A stretch of DNA of 64,000 bases, from contig NZ_CAXBIB010000001.1 in the NCBI RefSeq assembly GCF_963975745.1, positions 62,001-126,000 on the forward strand, read 5' to 3'. Each line of letters begins with the position of its first letter. The first letter of the stretch is position 1. Both the position numbers and the translations under genes were made by a program. The notes under the pieces are model-generated. The model did no database searches, was not told where the DNA came from, and was given only the letters and a program-made list of their open reading frames with translations. Positions 24,895 through 33,453 of this stretch are shown here, piece after piece. This stretch comes from Parvibaculum sp963975745 (GTDB lineage: Bacteria > Pseudomonadota > Alphaproteobacteria > Parvibaculales > Parvibaculaceae).

Positions 24895-27800
24895 ATGCCC
24901 GACTCGTCCCCCCAGTTCATCCATCTGCGCCTCCACAGCGCCTATTCGCTGCTGGAGGGCGCGATCCGCGTCAAGGACGTGCCGAAGCTCTGCAAGGCCG
25001 ACGGCATGCCGGCCGTTGCCATCACCGATACGGCCAATCTCTTCGGCGCGCTGGAATTTGCCGAAACCCTCTCCGAGGCCGGCATCCAGCCGATTATCGG
25101 CTGCACCCTGCCGATCCTGCTCGACGAGGGCGAGGAACCGGCCCGCGGCCCGCTGCGCCGCGAACCCTCCGGCACACTGGCCCTGCTGGCCAAGGACGAG
25201 CAGGGCTATCTCAACCTGATGAAGCTTTCGAGCAGCGCCTTCCTCGGTCCGGAGGCCGGCGAGGCCCCGCATGTGCCGCTGGCGCTTCTGGCGGAATTTC
25301 AGGCCGGCCTGATCTGCCTGACGGGCGGACCGGACGGCATCGTCAACCGGCTGCTGGAGAATGGGCAGCGCCCGGCGGCGGAGGCGCTGCTGCTGCAGCT
25401 GAAGGCGACCTTCGGCGACCGGCTCTATGTCGAGTTGCAGCGCCACGGGCAGCCCCGCGAGCGCCAGACCGAACCGGCCCTGATCGACATGGCCTATGCG
25501 CATGCCCTGCCGCTGGTTGCCACCAACGAACCCCATTTCGTCGCCGAGGCCGACTACGAGGCCCATGACGCACTGATCTGCATTGCCGAAGGCGCCTATG
25601 TCGTGCAGGCCGACCGCCGCCGCCTGACGCCCGAACATCGCTTCAAGACGCAGGCCGAGATGGTCGCGCTTTTTGCCGACCTGCCCGAGGCCATCGCGAA
25701 CACGGTCGAGATTGCGCGCCGCTGCGCGGTCCGCCCGATGAAGCGCGACCCGATCCTGCCGAAATTCGCTGCCGGCACCAGCGAGGCCGACGAGTTGCGC
25801 CGCCAGGCCGAGGAGGGCCTGACGCAGCGTCTCGCCACGCTCGAAACCGTCGCCCCCGAAGAGGAATATCGGGCCCGTCTGCGCTTCGAGCTCGACGTCA
25901 TCATCAAGATGGATTTCCCGGGCTACTTCCTGATCGTTGCCGACTTCATCAAATGGGCCAAGGGGCAGGGCATTCCGGTCGGGCCCGGCCGCGGTTCGGG
26001 TGCCGGCTCGGTCGTCGCCTGGGCGCTCACCATCACCGACCTCGATCCGCTGCGCTTCGGCCTGCTCTTCGAACGCTTCCTGAACCCTGAACGCGTCTCG
26101 ATGCCGGACTTCGATATCGACTTCTGCCAGGACCGCCGCGACGAGGTGATCCGCTACGTGCAGGACCGCTACGGCAAGGACCGCGTCGCCCAGATCATCA
26201 CCTTCGGCAAGCTGCAGGCGCGCGCCGTGCTGCGCGATGTCGGCCGCGTGCTGCAACTGCCCTATGGTCAGGTCGATCGGCTCTGCAAGCTGGTGCCGAA
26301 CAACCCCGCGGCGCCCGTCACACTGGCCGAAGCGATCCGCGACGAGCCGCGGCTGCAGGAGGAACAGGCAAGCGATGAGGGCGTCGCCCGCATGCTCGAA
26401 ATCGGTCTGCGCCTCGAAGGGCTCTACCGCCACGCCTCGACCCATGCGGCCGGAGTCGTTATCGGCGACCGGCCGCTCGACGAGCTGGTCCCGCTCTATC
26501 GCGATCCGCGCTCGGACATGCCGGTCACCCAATTCAACATGAAATGGGTCGAGCCCGCCGGTCTCGTCAAGTTCGACTTCCTCGGCCTCAAGACGCTGAC
26601 CGTGCTTGACCAGGCGGTGAAGCTCGCCGCCCGCCGCGGCATCGAGATCGACCTGCTCAATCTTCCGCTGGCGGATGAAAAGACCTTCCAGATGCTGGGG
26701 CGCGGCGAGACGATCGGCGTGTTCCAGCTTGAAAGTTCGGGCATGCGCGACGTGCTCAGGAAGCTCGAAGCCGACCGCTTCGAGGACATCATCGCGCTGG
26801 TCGCGCTCTATCGCCCGGGGCCGATGGACAACATTCCGAGCTATGTCCGCCGCAAGCACGGGCAGGAAAAGCCGGACTATCTCCACCCGCTGCTCGAACC
26901 GGTGCTGAAGGAAACCCACGGCGTCATCATCTATCAGGAACAGGTGATGCAGATCGCGCAGATCCTGTCCGGCTATTCGCTTGGCGAAGCCGACCTCCTG
27001 CGCCGCGCCATGGGCAAGAAGATCAAGGCCGAAATGGAGGCGCAGAAGGAACGCTTCGTCAGCGGCGCCGTCGCCAAGGGGATCGACAAGGGACAAGCGT
27101 CAAACATTTTCGAGCTGGTCGACAAGTTCGCGGGTTACGGCTTCAACAAGTCGCATGCGGCCGCCTATGCGCTGGTCGCCTACCAGACGGGCTGGATGAA
27201 GGCCAACCATCCGGTCGAGTTTCTCGCCGCCTCAATGAGCCTCGATCTCGGCAACACCGACAAGCTCGGTCTCTTCAAGCAGGAGGCCGAGCGTCTCGGC
27301 ATTGCGGTGCGCCCGCCCTGCGTCAACCGCTCGGAAGCGATGTTCGGCGTCGCCGATGGCGAAATCCTCTACGCGCTGGCCGCGATCAAGAATGTCGGCC
27401 GCCAGGCGATGGAGCATCTGGTCGAGGTCCGCCGCGAGGGCGGCCCCTTCCGCGACCTGTTCGATTTCGCCCGCCGCATCAATCCGCGCATCGTCAACAA
27501 GCGTGCCTTCGAAAATCTGGCCCGCGCCGGCGCCTTCGATTGTCTGAACCCGGACCGCGCCCAGGTGCTGGCCGCCGTCGATCTTGTGCTGGGCACGGCC
27601 AATGCGTCTGCCCAGGAGCGCGAGAGCCGGCAGGACAGCCTGTTCGGCGGCGACAGCGGCGCCCAGCCGGCCAATCCGGCCCTGCCGTCGGTCGAGCCCT
27701 GGCTGGCGGTGCAGCGCCTGACCGAGGAATTCAATGCGGTCGGTTTCTATCTCTCCGGCCATCCGCTCGACGACTACCGCACCTCGCTGCGTCGCGCCGG

Positions 27801-28314
27801 GGTGGCGACCATCGCCGAATTGCTGGCCCGCGGCGTGCAGGCCGGCTTCGTCGCCGGCACCGTCACCGCCCGCCAGGAGCGCAAGTCGAAAAAGGGCAAC
27901 CCCTTTGCCTTTCTCAGTCTCTCCGATGCGAGCGGCCAGTTCGAGGTCGTGGTCTTTTCCGAAGTGCTGGCCCGCTCGCGCCAGTTGATGGAGCCGGGCA
28001 GTTCGGTGGTGATCGGCGTCGAGATCGACCGCGCCGGCGATGAGGTCAAGCTGCGCGCCCAGTCGATCCGCACCGTCGACGAGGTGGTGAAGGATGCCGG
28101 CGAGGGGCTGAGGATCTTCCTCGAAGATCCGGCCGCGCTTGAGCCCATCAGGGCGCGTCTCGGCGAGCGCGGCAAGGGCCTGGTCTCGCTGGTGCTGATG
28201 GGCGAGGGCGGGCGCGAGGTCGAGCTGCGTCTCAAGGGACGCTACCGGGTGACGCCGCAGGTCCGTGGCGCGGTCAAGGCGATCCCCGGCATCGTCGAGG
28301 TTCAGGAAATATGA
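24895..28314 (+). CDS. dnaE: DNA polymerase III alpha subunit
   Basis: DnaE (1139 aa) is the replicative polymerase. The N-terminal PHP domain starts with FIHLRLHSAYSLLEGAIRV. The C-family palm has GPGRGSGAGSVVAWALTITDLDP (about 362-384) and the catalytic acidic motif MPDFDIDFCQDRRDEVI (about 403-419). Later blocks include YRHASTHAAGVVIGD, FQLESSGMRDVLRKL, YRPGPMDNIPSYVRRKHG and KKIKAEMEAQKERFVSGA. The OB domain (AGTVTARQERKSKKGNPFAFLSLSDASGQFE) and a C-terminal tau/tail region are present. Length is typical. The TGA stop is part of the triple-repeat element that follows. Confidence 0.97.
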   Translation: MPDSSPQFIHLRLHSAYSLLEGAIRVKDVPKLCKADGMPAVAITDTANLFGALEFAETLSEAGIQPIIGCTLPILLDEGEEPARGPLRREPSGTLALLAKDEQGYLNLMKLSSSAFLGPEAGEAPHVPLALLAEFQAGLICLTGGPDGIVNRLLENGQRPAAEALLLQLKATFGDRLYVELQRHGQPRERQTEPALIDMAYAHALPLVATNEPHFVAEADYEAHDALICIAEGAYVVQADRRRLTPEHRFKTQAEMVALFADLPEAIANTVEIARRCAVRPMKRDPILPKFAAGTSEADELRRQAEEGLTQRLATLETVAPEEEYRARLRFELDVIIKMDFPGYFLIVADFIKWAKGQGIPVGPGRGSGAGSVVAWALTITDLDPLRFGLLFERFLNPERVSMPDFDIDFCQDRRDEVIRYVQDRYGKDRVAQIITFGKLQARAVLRDVGRVLQLPYGQVDRLCKLVPNNPAAPVTLAEAIRDEPRLQEEQASDEGVARMLEIGLRLEGLYRHASTHAAGVVIGDRPLDELVPLYRDPRSDMPVTQFNMKWVEPAGLVKFDFLGLKTLTVLDQAVKLAARRGIEIDLLNLPLADEKTFQMLGRGETIGVFQLESSGMRDVLRKLEADRFEDIIALVALYRPGPMDNIPSYVRRKHGQEKPDYLHPLLEPVLKETHGVIIYQEQVMQIAQILSGYSLGEADLLRRAMGKKIKAEMEAQKERFVSGAVAKGIDKGQASNIFELVDKFAGYGFNKSHAAAYALVAYQTGWMKANHPVEFLAASMSLDLGNTDKLGLFKQEAERLGIAVRPPCVNRSEAMFGVADGEILYALAAIKNVGRQAMEHLVEVRREGGPFRDLFDFARRINPRIVNKRAFENLARAGAFDCLNPDRAQVLAAVDLVLGTANASAQERESRQDSLFGGDSGAQPANPALPSVEPWLAVQRLTEEFNAVGFYLSGHPLDDYRTSLRRAGVATIAELLARGVQAGFVAGTVTARQERKSKKGNPFAFLSLSDASGQFEVVVFSEVLARSRQLMEPGSSVVIGVEIDRAGDEVKLRAQSIRTVDEVVKDAGEGLRIFLEDPAALEPIRARLGERGKGLVSLVLMGEGGREVELRLKGRYRVTPQVRGAVKAIPGIVEVQEI

Positions 28315-28349
28315 CAGTTTCGTGACAGTTGCGTGACAGAGGGGGGGTA
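28311..28349 (-). promoter_or_regulatory. Pho-box-like triple repeat, copy 1
   Basis: On the - strand: seven C, then CTGTCAC-N4-CTGTCAC-N4-CTGTCAT, that is three heptamers at exact 11-bp spacing. This is the architecture of PhoB boxes (direct CTGTCAY repeats with a 4-base spacer). It overlaps the dnaE stop and lies about 205 bases before rpsB. The same ~37-bp sequence with two to three changes recurs at 52000-52037. Relative to rpsB the repeats point away, so activation of rpsB by PhoB is not certain. Confidence 0.6.
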
Positions 28350-28390
28350 CGGCTGTCGTCAGCGCTGTTGTGCTAACGGCCTGTCAGCGC

Positions 28391-28419
28391 TTGCTTTTTG
28401 CCCGTTTTGCGCCTATCAA
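28391..28419 (+). promoter_or_regulatory. Putative sigma-70 promoter of the rpsB cluster
   Basis: TTGCTT (28391-28396), a 17-base spacer and TATCAA (28414-28419). The start would be near 28426, leaving a leader of about 128 bases before the rpsB ATG, the usual place for autogenous control by S2. The rest of the dnaE-rpsB gap has direct CTGTC-AGCGC-type repeats (about 28353-28391) and no gene. Confidence 0.5.
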
Positions 28420-28553
28420 GGCGCCATTCCACACGCGGGGTTCGGCGCACCCACTTCCTTTTTACCAAGGAAAACATAGGGTTAGTCGGTCCGGTGCGAC
28501 GCCAAGTCGTTCACTCCCCGCGGAGGTTCAACCGGAAAAGGAGCAAAAGTGCC

Positions 28554-29312
28554 ATGGCACTTCCCGATTTCTCTATGCGTCAACTTCTCGAAGCCGGCGT
28601 TCACTTCGGCCACCAGACACATCGCTGGAATCCGAAGATGGAACCCTTCCTCTTCGGCAGCCGAAACAACATACATATCATAGACTTGGCACAGAGCGTG
28701 CCGCTCCTCCATCAGGCGCTTGTCGCGGTGCGCGATGCGGTTGCCGGTGGCGGACGTGTTCTGTTTGTCGGTACCAAACGCCAGGCCTCCGACCCGGTTG
28801 CCGCGGCGGCCCGCCAGTGCGCGCAGTACTACATCAACCATCGCTGGCTCGGCGGCATGCTGACCAACTGGAAAACCATTTCGAATTCGATCCGGCGCCT
28901 GCGCCAGCTCGACGAGATGCTGTCCGGCGAGGCCCGCGGCCTGACCAAGAAGGAAGTCCTGAACCTGACGCGCGAACGCGACAAGCTCGAGCGTGCCATT
29001 GGCGGCATCAAGGACATGGGCGGCCTTCCGGATCTGATTTTCGTGATCGACACCAACAAGGAAGAAATCGCGATTCAGGAAGCCCGCAAGCTCGGCATTC
29101 CCGTTGTCGCGATCCTCGACTCGAATTCCAATCCCGACGGCATCGCATATCCCGTGCCCGGCAACGACGATGCCGCGCGTGCGATCGCTCTCTATTGCGA
29201 CCTGGTTTCGCGCGCGGTCATTGATGGCATTTCGCAGAGCCATGTCGCGTCAGGCGTGGATGTCGGCGCCGAGGCCGAGCCTGTTGTCGAGGTGCCGGCA
29301 ACCGCTGAATAA
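28554..29312 (+). CDS. rpsB: 30S ribosomal protein S2
   Basis: S2 (252 aa from ATG 28554). The start MALPDFSMRQLLEAGVHFGHQTHRWNPKM is family-typical, and AAGGAG (28538-28543) sits ten bases upstream. Further signatures are FLFGSRNNIHIIDLAQ, QYYINHRWLGGMLTNWKTI and the PDLIFVIDTNKEEIAIQEARKLGIPVVAILDSNSNPDGIAYPVPGNDDA block. The acidic C-terminal tail (DVGAEAEPVVEVPA) is common in alphaproteobacteria. It is the first gene of the translation/envelope cluster, followed by tsf after 43 bases. Confidence 0.97.
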   Translation: MALPDFSMRQLLEAGVHFGHQTHRWNPKMEPFLFGSRNNIHIIDLAQSVPLLHQALVAVRDAVAGGGRVLFVGTKRQASDPVAAAARQCAQYYINHRWLGGMLTNWKTISNSIRRLRQLDEMLSGEARGLTKKEVLNLTRERDKLERAIGGIKDMGGLPDLIFVIDTNKEEIAIQEARKLGIPVVAILDSNSNPDGIAYPVPGNDDAARAIALYCDLVSRAVIDGISQSHVASGVDVGAEAEPVVEVPATAE

Positions 29313-29355
29313 GGCGTCCGGCTGCACCGCTTCAAACGATTATCGAGGAAATTCA

Positions 29356-30282
29356 ATGGCTGACATCACCGCGAGCATGGTGAAGGAACTGCGCGAAAAG
29401 ACCGGCGCAGGTATGATGGACTGCAAGTCGGCGCTCAACGAGACGAGCGGCGACATGGAGGCGGCGGTCGACTGGCTGCGTACCAAGGGTCTTGCCAAGG
29501 CGGCCAAAAAGGCCGGCCGCGTCGCGGCTGAGGGTCTGATTGGCGTCGTTGCGGAGGGCACGAAGGGTGCCGTCGTCGAAGTCAACTCCGAGACCGACTT
29601 CGTTGCGCGCAACGAGCAGTTCCAGACGATGGTAAGCGACATCGCAACCGCTGCGCTGGCGGTCGACGGCGATTTCGACAAGCTCATCGCCTCGACTTAT
29701 CCTGGAACCTCGAAGTCGGTGAAAGACTATGTCACCGAAATGGTCGGCACCATCGGCGAAAACATGAATGTGCGCCGTGTCGGTTCGATCTCAGTCTCCG
29801 ACGGAATCGTCGCAGCCTATGTGCATAATGCGGTCGTGCCGGGGCTTGGAAAGATCGGTGTCCTCGTTGGCATCGAGTCGACTGGTGACAAGGCGAAGCT
29901 TTCGGAGTTGGGCCGCCAGATCGCGATGCATATCGCAGCGACCAATCCGCTTGCGACCCGGACTGACGAACTCGATCCGGCAGTCGTTGAGCGCGAGCGC
30001 AACGTCCTGATCGCTGAAGCCAAGGAAAGCGGCCGACCCGATAACATCATCGAGAAGATGGTCGAGGGTCGGATCCGGAAGTTCTACGAGGAGGTCGTTC
30101 TGCTCTCGCAAGCCTTTGTCATTGACCCCGACAATACCGTCGAAAAGGCGGTCAAGGCTGCCGAAGCCGGTATTGGCGCTCCCGTCAATGTCGTCGGTTT
30201 CGTGCGCTTCGCGCTGGGCGAAGGTATCGAGAAGGAAGATTCGGACTTCGCCGCAGAAGTGGCAGCGGCCGCGCGCGGTTAG
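29356..30282 (+). CDS. tsf: Elongation factor Ts
   Basis: EF-Ts (308 aa) exchanges GDP for GTP on EF-Tu. The UBA-like N-terminus reads ITASMVKELREKTGAGMMDCKSALNET, the first signature. The EF-Tu-contacting TDFVARNEQF motif is near residue 80. The dimerisation core and C-terminal LLSQAFVIDPDNTVEKAV region follow. GAGGAAATTCA before the ATG is a usable ribosome binding site. It is transcribed with rpsB and ends before an intrinsic-terminator-like hairpin, so pyrH may be partly uncoupled. Confidence 0.97.
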   Translation: MADITASMVKELREKTGAGMMDCKSALNETSGDMEAAVDWLRTKGLAKAAKKAGRVAAEGLIGVVAEGTKGAVVEVNSETDFVARNEQFQTMVSDIATAALAVDGDFDKLIASTYPGTSKSVKDYVTEMVGTIGENMNVRRVGSISVSDGIVAAYVHNAVVPGLGKIGVLVGIESTGDKAKLSELGRQIAMHIAATNPLATRTDELDPAVVERERNVLIAEAKESGRPDNIIEKMVEGRIRKFYEEVVLLSQAFVIDPDNTVEKAVKAAEAGIGAPVNVVGFVRFALGEGIEKEDSDFAAEVAAAARG

Positions 30283-30304
30283 GCGGGTTTCGGCATTCGC
30301 ATTG

Positions 30305-30345
30305 ACGCCCCCTTCGCCATTGTGCGTCGGGGGCGTTATTGTTGG
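30305..30345 (+). terminator. Terminator-like hairpin between tsf and pyrH
   Basis: Arms ACGCCCCC (30305-30312) and GGGGGCGT (30329-30336) around a 16-base loop, followed by TATTGTT. The U tract is interrupted, so it is likely a partial terminator that lowers transcription of pyrH relative to rpsB-tsf. Confidence 0.6.
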
Positions 30346-30400
30346 GACGTCCTGCGGATTCGATCCGGCTGCCCTGTCACGTCTTGATGGAATAGGTACC

Positions 30401-31126
30401 ATGCCCCCGAAAACACTCTATTCACGTGTTCTGCTGAAGGTCTCGGGTGAGGCCCTGATGGGGGACGGGCAATACGGCATTGACGTCGAGACCGTCGGGC
30501 GCATCGCGAACGAGATCAAGCAGGTGACCGATGCAGGCGTCCAGGTATGCCTGGTTATCGGCGGCGGCAACATTTTTCGTGGCCTGTCCGGGGCGGCTAA
30601 GGGCATGGAGCGGGCGAGTGCCGACTACATGGGCATGCTGGCGACAGTCATGAATTCTCTGGCTATGCAGCAATCGCTCGAAAGCATCGGGGTTCCGACG
30701 CGGGTCCTGTCGGCGATTCCGATGATGACGGTGTGCGAGCCTTATATTCGTCGTCGTGCGGTTCGCCATATGGAAAAAGGTCGCGTTGTAATCTTTGCGG
30801 CCGGTACCGGCAACCCGTTCTTCACCACCGATACGGCTGCCGCCCTGAGGGCGGTCGAGATGGGATGCGACGCCCTTTTGAAGGGTACACAGGTTGACGG
30901 CGTCTACTCGGCGGACCCTCACAAGGTGGCCAATGCCGAACGCTACGAGCGCCTGACCTACATGGATGTGCTGTCCCGCGATCTGAAGGTGATGGACGCT
31001 TCGGCAATCTCTCTGGCGCGCGAAAACGGCATTCCGATCATCGTTTATTCGATCGACGACGCGGGTGGTTTCATCAACGTTCTGACAGGTGCGGGCCGCT
31101 GCACTATCATTTCGGACGCGGCCTGA
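30401..31126 (+). CDS. pyrH: Uridylate kinase
   Basis: PyrH (241 aa) phosphorylates UMP to UDP in pyrimidine synthesis. Features are LYSRVLLKVSGEALMG (N-terminal ATP-site), CLVIGGGNIFRGLSGAAKGMERASADYMGMLATVMNSLAMQ (about 48-88) and FAAGTGNPFFTTDTAAALRAVEMGCDALLKGTQVDGVYSADP (about 132-173), all standard for the amino-acid-kinase-fold bacterial UMP kinase. ATG 30401 begins the conserved MPPKTLYSRVLLK start. It lies in the usual tsf-pyrH-frr order. Confidence 0.97.
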   Translation: MPPKTLYSRVLLKVSGEALMGDGQYGIDVETVGRIANEIKQVTDAGVQVCLVIGGGNIFRGLSGAAKGMERASADYMGMLATVMNSLAMQQSLESIGVPTRVLSAIPMMTVCEPYIRRRAVRHMEKGRVVIFAAGTGNPFFTTDTAAALRAVEMGCDALLKGTQVDGVYSADPHKVANAERYERLTYMDVLSRDLKVMDASAISLARENGIPIIVYSIDDAGGFINVLTGAGRCTIISDAA

Positions 31127-31168
31127 ACGTGCCACGACCGACGACGGAAAAGACCGGAAGGACAGGAA

Positions 31169-31732
31169 ATGGCTGATACTGATTTCGATCTCGACGATGT
31201 CGAACGCAGGATGCGTGGCGCATTACAGGCGCTGAAGCAGGAATTTGGCGGCCTGCGTACCGGCCGCGCTTCTGCGAGCCTGCTCGAGCCAATCATTGTA
31301 GAGGCCTATGGTCAGAGCATGCCGATCAATCAGGTCGGCACGATCGGCGTTCCCGAGTCCCGCATGCTGACGGTGCAGGTGTGGGACAAGGGAATGGTTG
31401 CCGCCGTCGAGAAGGCGATCCGCAACTCGGGGCTTGGCCTCAACCCGAACATCGACGGCACACTGATCCGTTTGCCGATCCCGGAGCTCAATCAGGAGCG
31501 ACGCAGCGAGCTTTCAAAGATCGCCGCCAAGTACACTGAGCAGGCGCGTGTGGCCGTACGCAATGTGCGGCGCGATGCGATGGACGAGTTGAAGCGTCTC
31601 GAGAAAGATGGGCAGATGGGGCAGGACGATCACAAGGCCTGGACCGACAAGGTCCAGAAACTGACCGATAAGATCATTGGTGAGATCGATGCCGCCCTTG
31701 CTCACAAGGAAGCCGAGATCATGCAGGTATAG
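31169..31732 (+). CDS. frr: Ribosome recycling factor
   Basis: RRF (187 aa) releases ribosomes from mRNA after termination, together with EF-G. It shows the typical helical frame: RRMRGALQALKQEFGGLRTGRASASLLEPIIVEAYGQSMPINQVGTI, VQVWDKGMVAAVEKAIRNSGLGLNPNIDGTLIRLPIPELNQERR, and the C-terminal KTLTDKIIGEIDAALAHKEAEIMQ-like helix. The length is exact for the family. GGAAGGACAGGAA before the ATG gives a strong ribosome binding site. Confidence 0.97.
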   Translation: MADTDFDLDDVERRMRGALQALKQEFGGLRTGRASASLLEPIIVEAYGQSMPINQVGTIGVPESRMLTVQVWDKGMVAAVEKAIRNSGLGLNPNIDGTLIRLPIPELNQERRSELSKIAAKYTEQARVAVRNVRRDAMDELKRLEKDGQMGQDDHKAWTDKVQKLTDKIIGEIDAALAHKEAEIMQV

Positions 31733-31809
31733 GCTGCGTGCGGACACTTTGCTGTGCGAGATGGAGATAATGCGGTAACCGTGTGTCTTTCAAGGAAAAG
31801 CTCTGAACG

Positions 31810-32580
31810 ATGATGCTGAGATCCAGCCACACGATGAGCGACCCCGCACCGGGCACGGTGCCGCGGCATGTCGCGATCATCATGGATGGCAACGGACGCT
31901 GGGCGGCAAAGCGGCATCTGCCGCGGGTCGCCGGTCATCGGCAGGGCGTGGAGACCGTTCGTGTCATCGTCCGTGCGGCCGGCGAGTTGGGGATCGAATA
32001 CCTGACGCTCTACGGTTTCAGTTCGGAGAACTGGAAGCGTCCGCCTGAAGAAGTCAGCGACTTGATGGGGTTGCTCCGGCTCTTTATTCGTCGTGACCTG
32101 GCGGAATTGCATCAGAATGGCGTCCAGGTTCGCGTGATTGGCGAACGCGATCATCTCGATGCCGATATCGTCGCGATGATCGGCGAGGCCGAGACATTGA
32201 CCCGTGACAACAATCGGCTGAAGCTCATAATTGCTTTCAACTATGGTGGTCAGACGGAGATCACGTCCGCAGTGCGGCGCATTGCGCGCAAAGTTCAGGC
32301 GGGCAGCCTCGATCCTGAAGCAATTACGCCCGAAACAGTCTCGGACCACCTCGATACCGCCGGAGTTCCGGATCCCGATCTGATTATCCGGACAAGCGGC
32401 GAAATGCGACTTTCGAATTTTCTGCTCTGGCAAAGCGCCTATTCCGAGCTCGTTTTTGCCGACGACCTCTGGCCGGACTTCACGCCGGACGGGCTGCGCG
32501 CGGCGGTAGATGAATTTCGGCGCCGCAGCCGTCGATACGGCGGCTCCGGATCGGATGCGCCAACGCTCGGCGAGGGATAG
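31810..32580 (+). CDS. uppS: Undecaprenyl diphosphate synthase
   Basis: UppS (256 aa) condenses isopentenyl diphosphate units into the C55 lipid carrier for peptidoglycan and LPS. HVAIIMDGNGRWAAKRHLPRVAGHRQGVETVR contains the catalytic Asp and the phosphate-binding loop. FSSENWKRPPEEVSDLM follows, and the C-terminal PDLIIRTSGEMRLSNFLLWQSAYSELVF and DDLWPDFTPDGLRAAVDEF are signature blocks. The start could be 31810, 31813 or 31834; no strong SD decides. cdsA follows after 3 bases. Confidence 0.96.
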   Translation: MMLRSSHTMSDPAPGTVPRHVAIIMDGNGRWAAKRHLPRVAGHRQGVETVRVIVRAAGELGIEYLTLYGFSSENWKRPPEEVSDLMGLLRLFIRRDLAELHQNGVQVRVIGERDHLDADIVAMIGEAETLTRDNNRLKLIIAFNYGGQTEITSAVRRIARKVQAGSLDPEAITPETVSDHLDTAGVPDPDLIIRTSGEMRLSNFLLWQSAYSELVFADDLWPDFTPDGLRAAVDEFRRRSRRYGGSGSDAPTLGEG

Positions 32581-32583
32581 CCA

Positions 32584-33453
32584 ATGACAGCCGACAGCAC
32601 GGATCGGCCCGCCGGGAATCCTGGCGCAGAACTGAAAAAGCGCATTGTGTCGGCGGCTCTCCTCGCGCCCGTCGCGCTGGCTGCGGCCTGGGCCGGGGGG
32701 TGGTACTTTTCGGCCTTGCTGGCCATTGCCGCGGTGTTCATGGCACAGGAATTGACGCGGCTCCTCTACGGTCATCCTGAAGTCGGACCTGTCGATTGGC
32801 GTGGATCGGCGGGTCTGGTGGTCGCGGGGCTGGCCGCAATCGTTCTGACTACGGCCGGAATGCCGGCTGGTGCGCTGGCCGCGGGCGGTGCCATACTGGC
32901 TTTCGCCTTGGCCGGCCGAAGCTGGACAGGCCGCAGCTTTGGGCCACCGCTTGTTGCCTATCCCTATCTGGTTCTGGCGCTTGTGGCGTTGATCTGGCTA
33001 CGAAGCGACCCCGAATGGGGGCTTGCCGCAATCTTCTGGCTGCTGACCACGGTCTGGGCCATCGACGTTTTTGCCTATTTCGCCGGCCGCTTCATCGGCG
33101 GACCGAAGCTCGCGCCGCGCATTTCGCCCAAAAAAACCTGGGCCGGACTCCTGGGTGGTATGGCCGGGGCAGCGATGGTCGGCATTGCGACGTCACTCTG
33201 GATCGGAATTGGATCGCCACTGTTGCTGGCTTTGATCGGCGTGGGCATGACGGTGATCGAGCAGGCGGGTGATTTCTTCGAATCCGCCCTCAAACGCCGC
33301 GCCGGCGTCAAGGATTCAGGTAATCTCATCCCGGGTCATGGCGGTATCCTCGACCGCGTGGATGGATTGGTGGCGGTCGCTGTTGGCTCGGCCCTGTTGG
33401 CATTTCTGCACAATGCCGCTCATCCGGGTGCGGGAGTTTTGATTTGGCCCTGA
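32584..33453 (+). CDS. cdsA: Phosphatidate cytidylyltransferase
   Basis: CdsA (289 aa) makes CDP-diacylglycerol, the precursor of phospholipids, in the inner membrane. Seven to eight hydrophobic segments are visible. The family signature is in the C-terminal part: PRISPKKTWAGLLGGMAGAAMVG followed by EQAGDFFESALKRRAGVKDSGNLIPGHGGILDRVDGL (about 221-257), which includes the catalytic aspartates. The start ATG is 3 bases after uppS. The last 10 bases overlap the dxr reading frame. Confidence 0.96.
   Translation: MTADSTDRPAGNPGAELKKRIVSAALLAPVALAAAWAGGWYFSALLAIAAVFMAQELTRLLYGHPEVGPVDWRGSAGLVVAGLAAIVLTTAGMPAGALAAGGAILAFALAGRSWTGRSFGPPLVAYPYLVLALVALIWLRSDPEWGLAAIFWLLTTVWAIDVFAYFAGRFIGGPKLAPRISPKKTWAGLLGGMAGAAMVGIATSLWIGIGSPLLLALIGVGMTVIEQAGDFFESALKRRAGVKDSGNLIPGHGGILDRVDGLVAVAVGSALLAFLHNAAHPGAGVLIWP

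Noticed and set aside
24559..27096. 845-codon - strand frame opposite dnaE
   Set aside because: dnaE on the + strand has complete family motifs; the antisense frame has none and no ribosome binding site.
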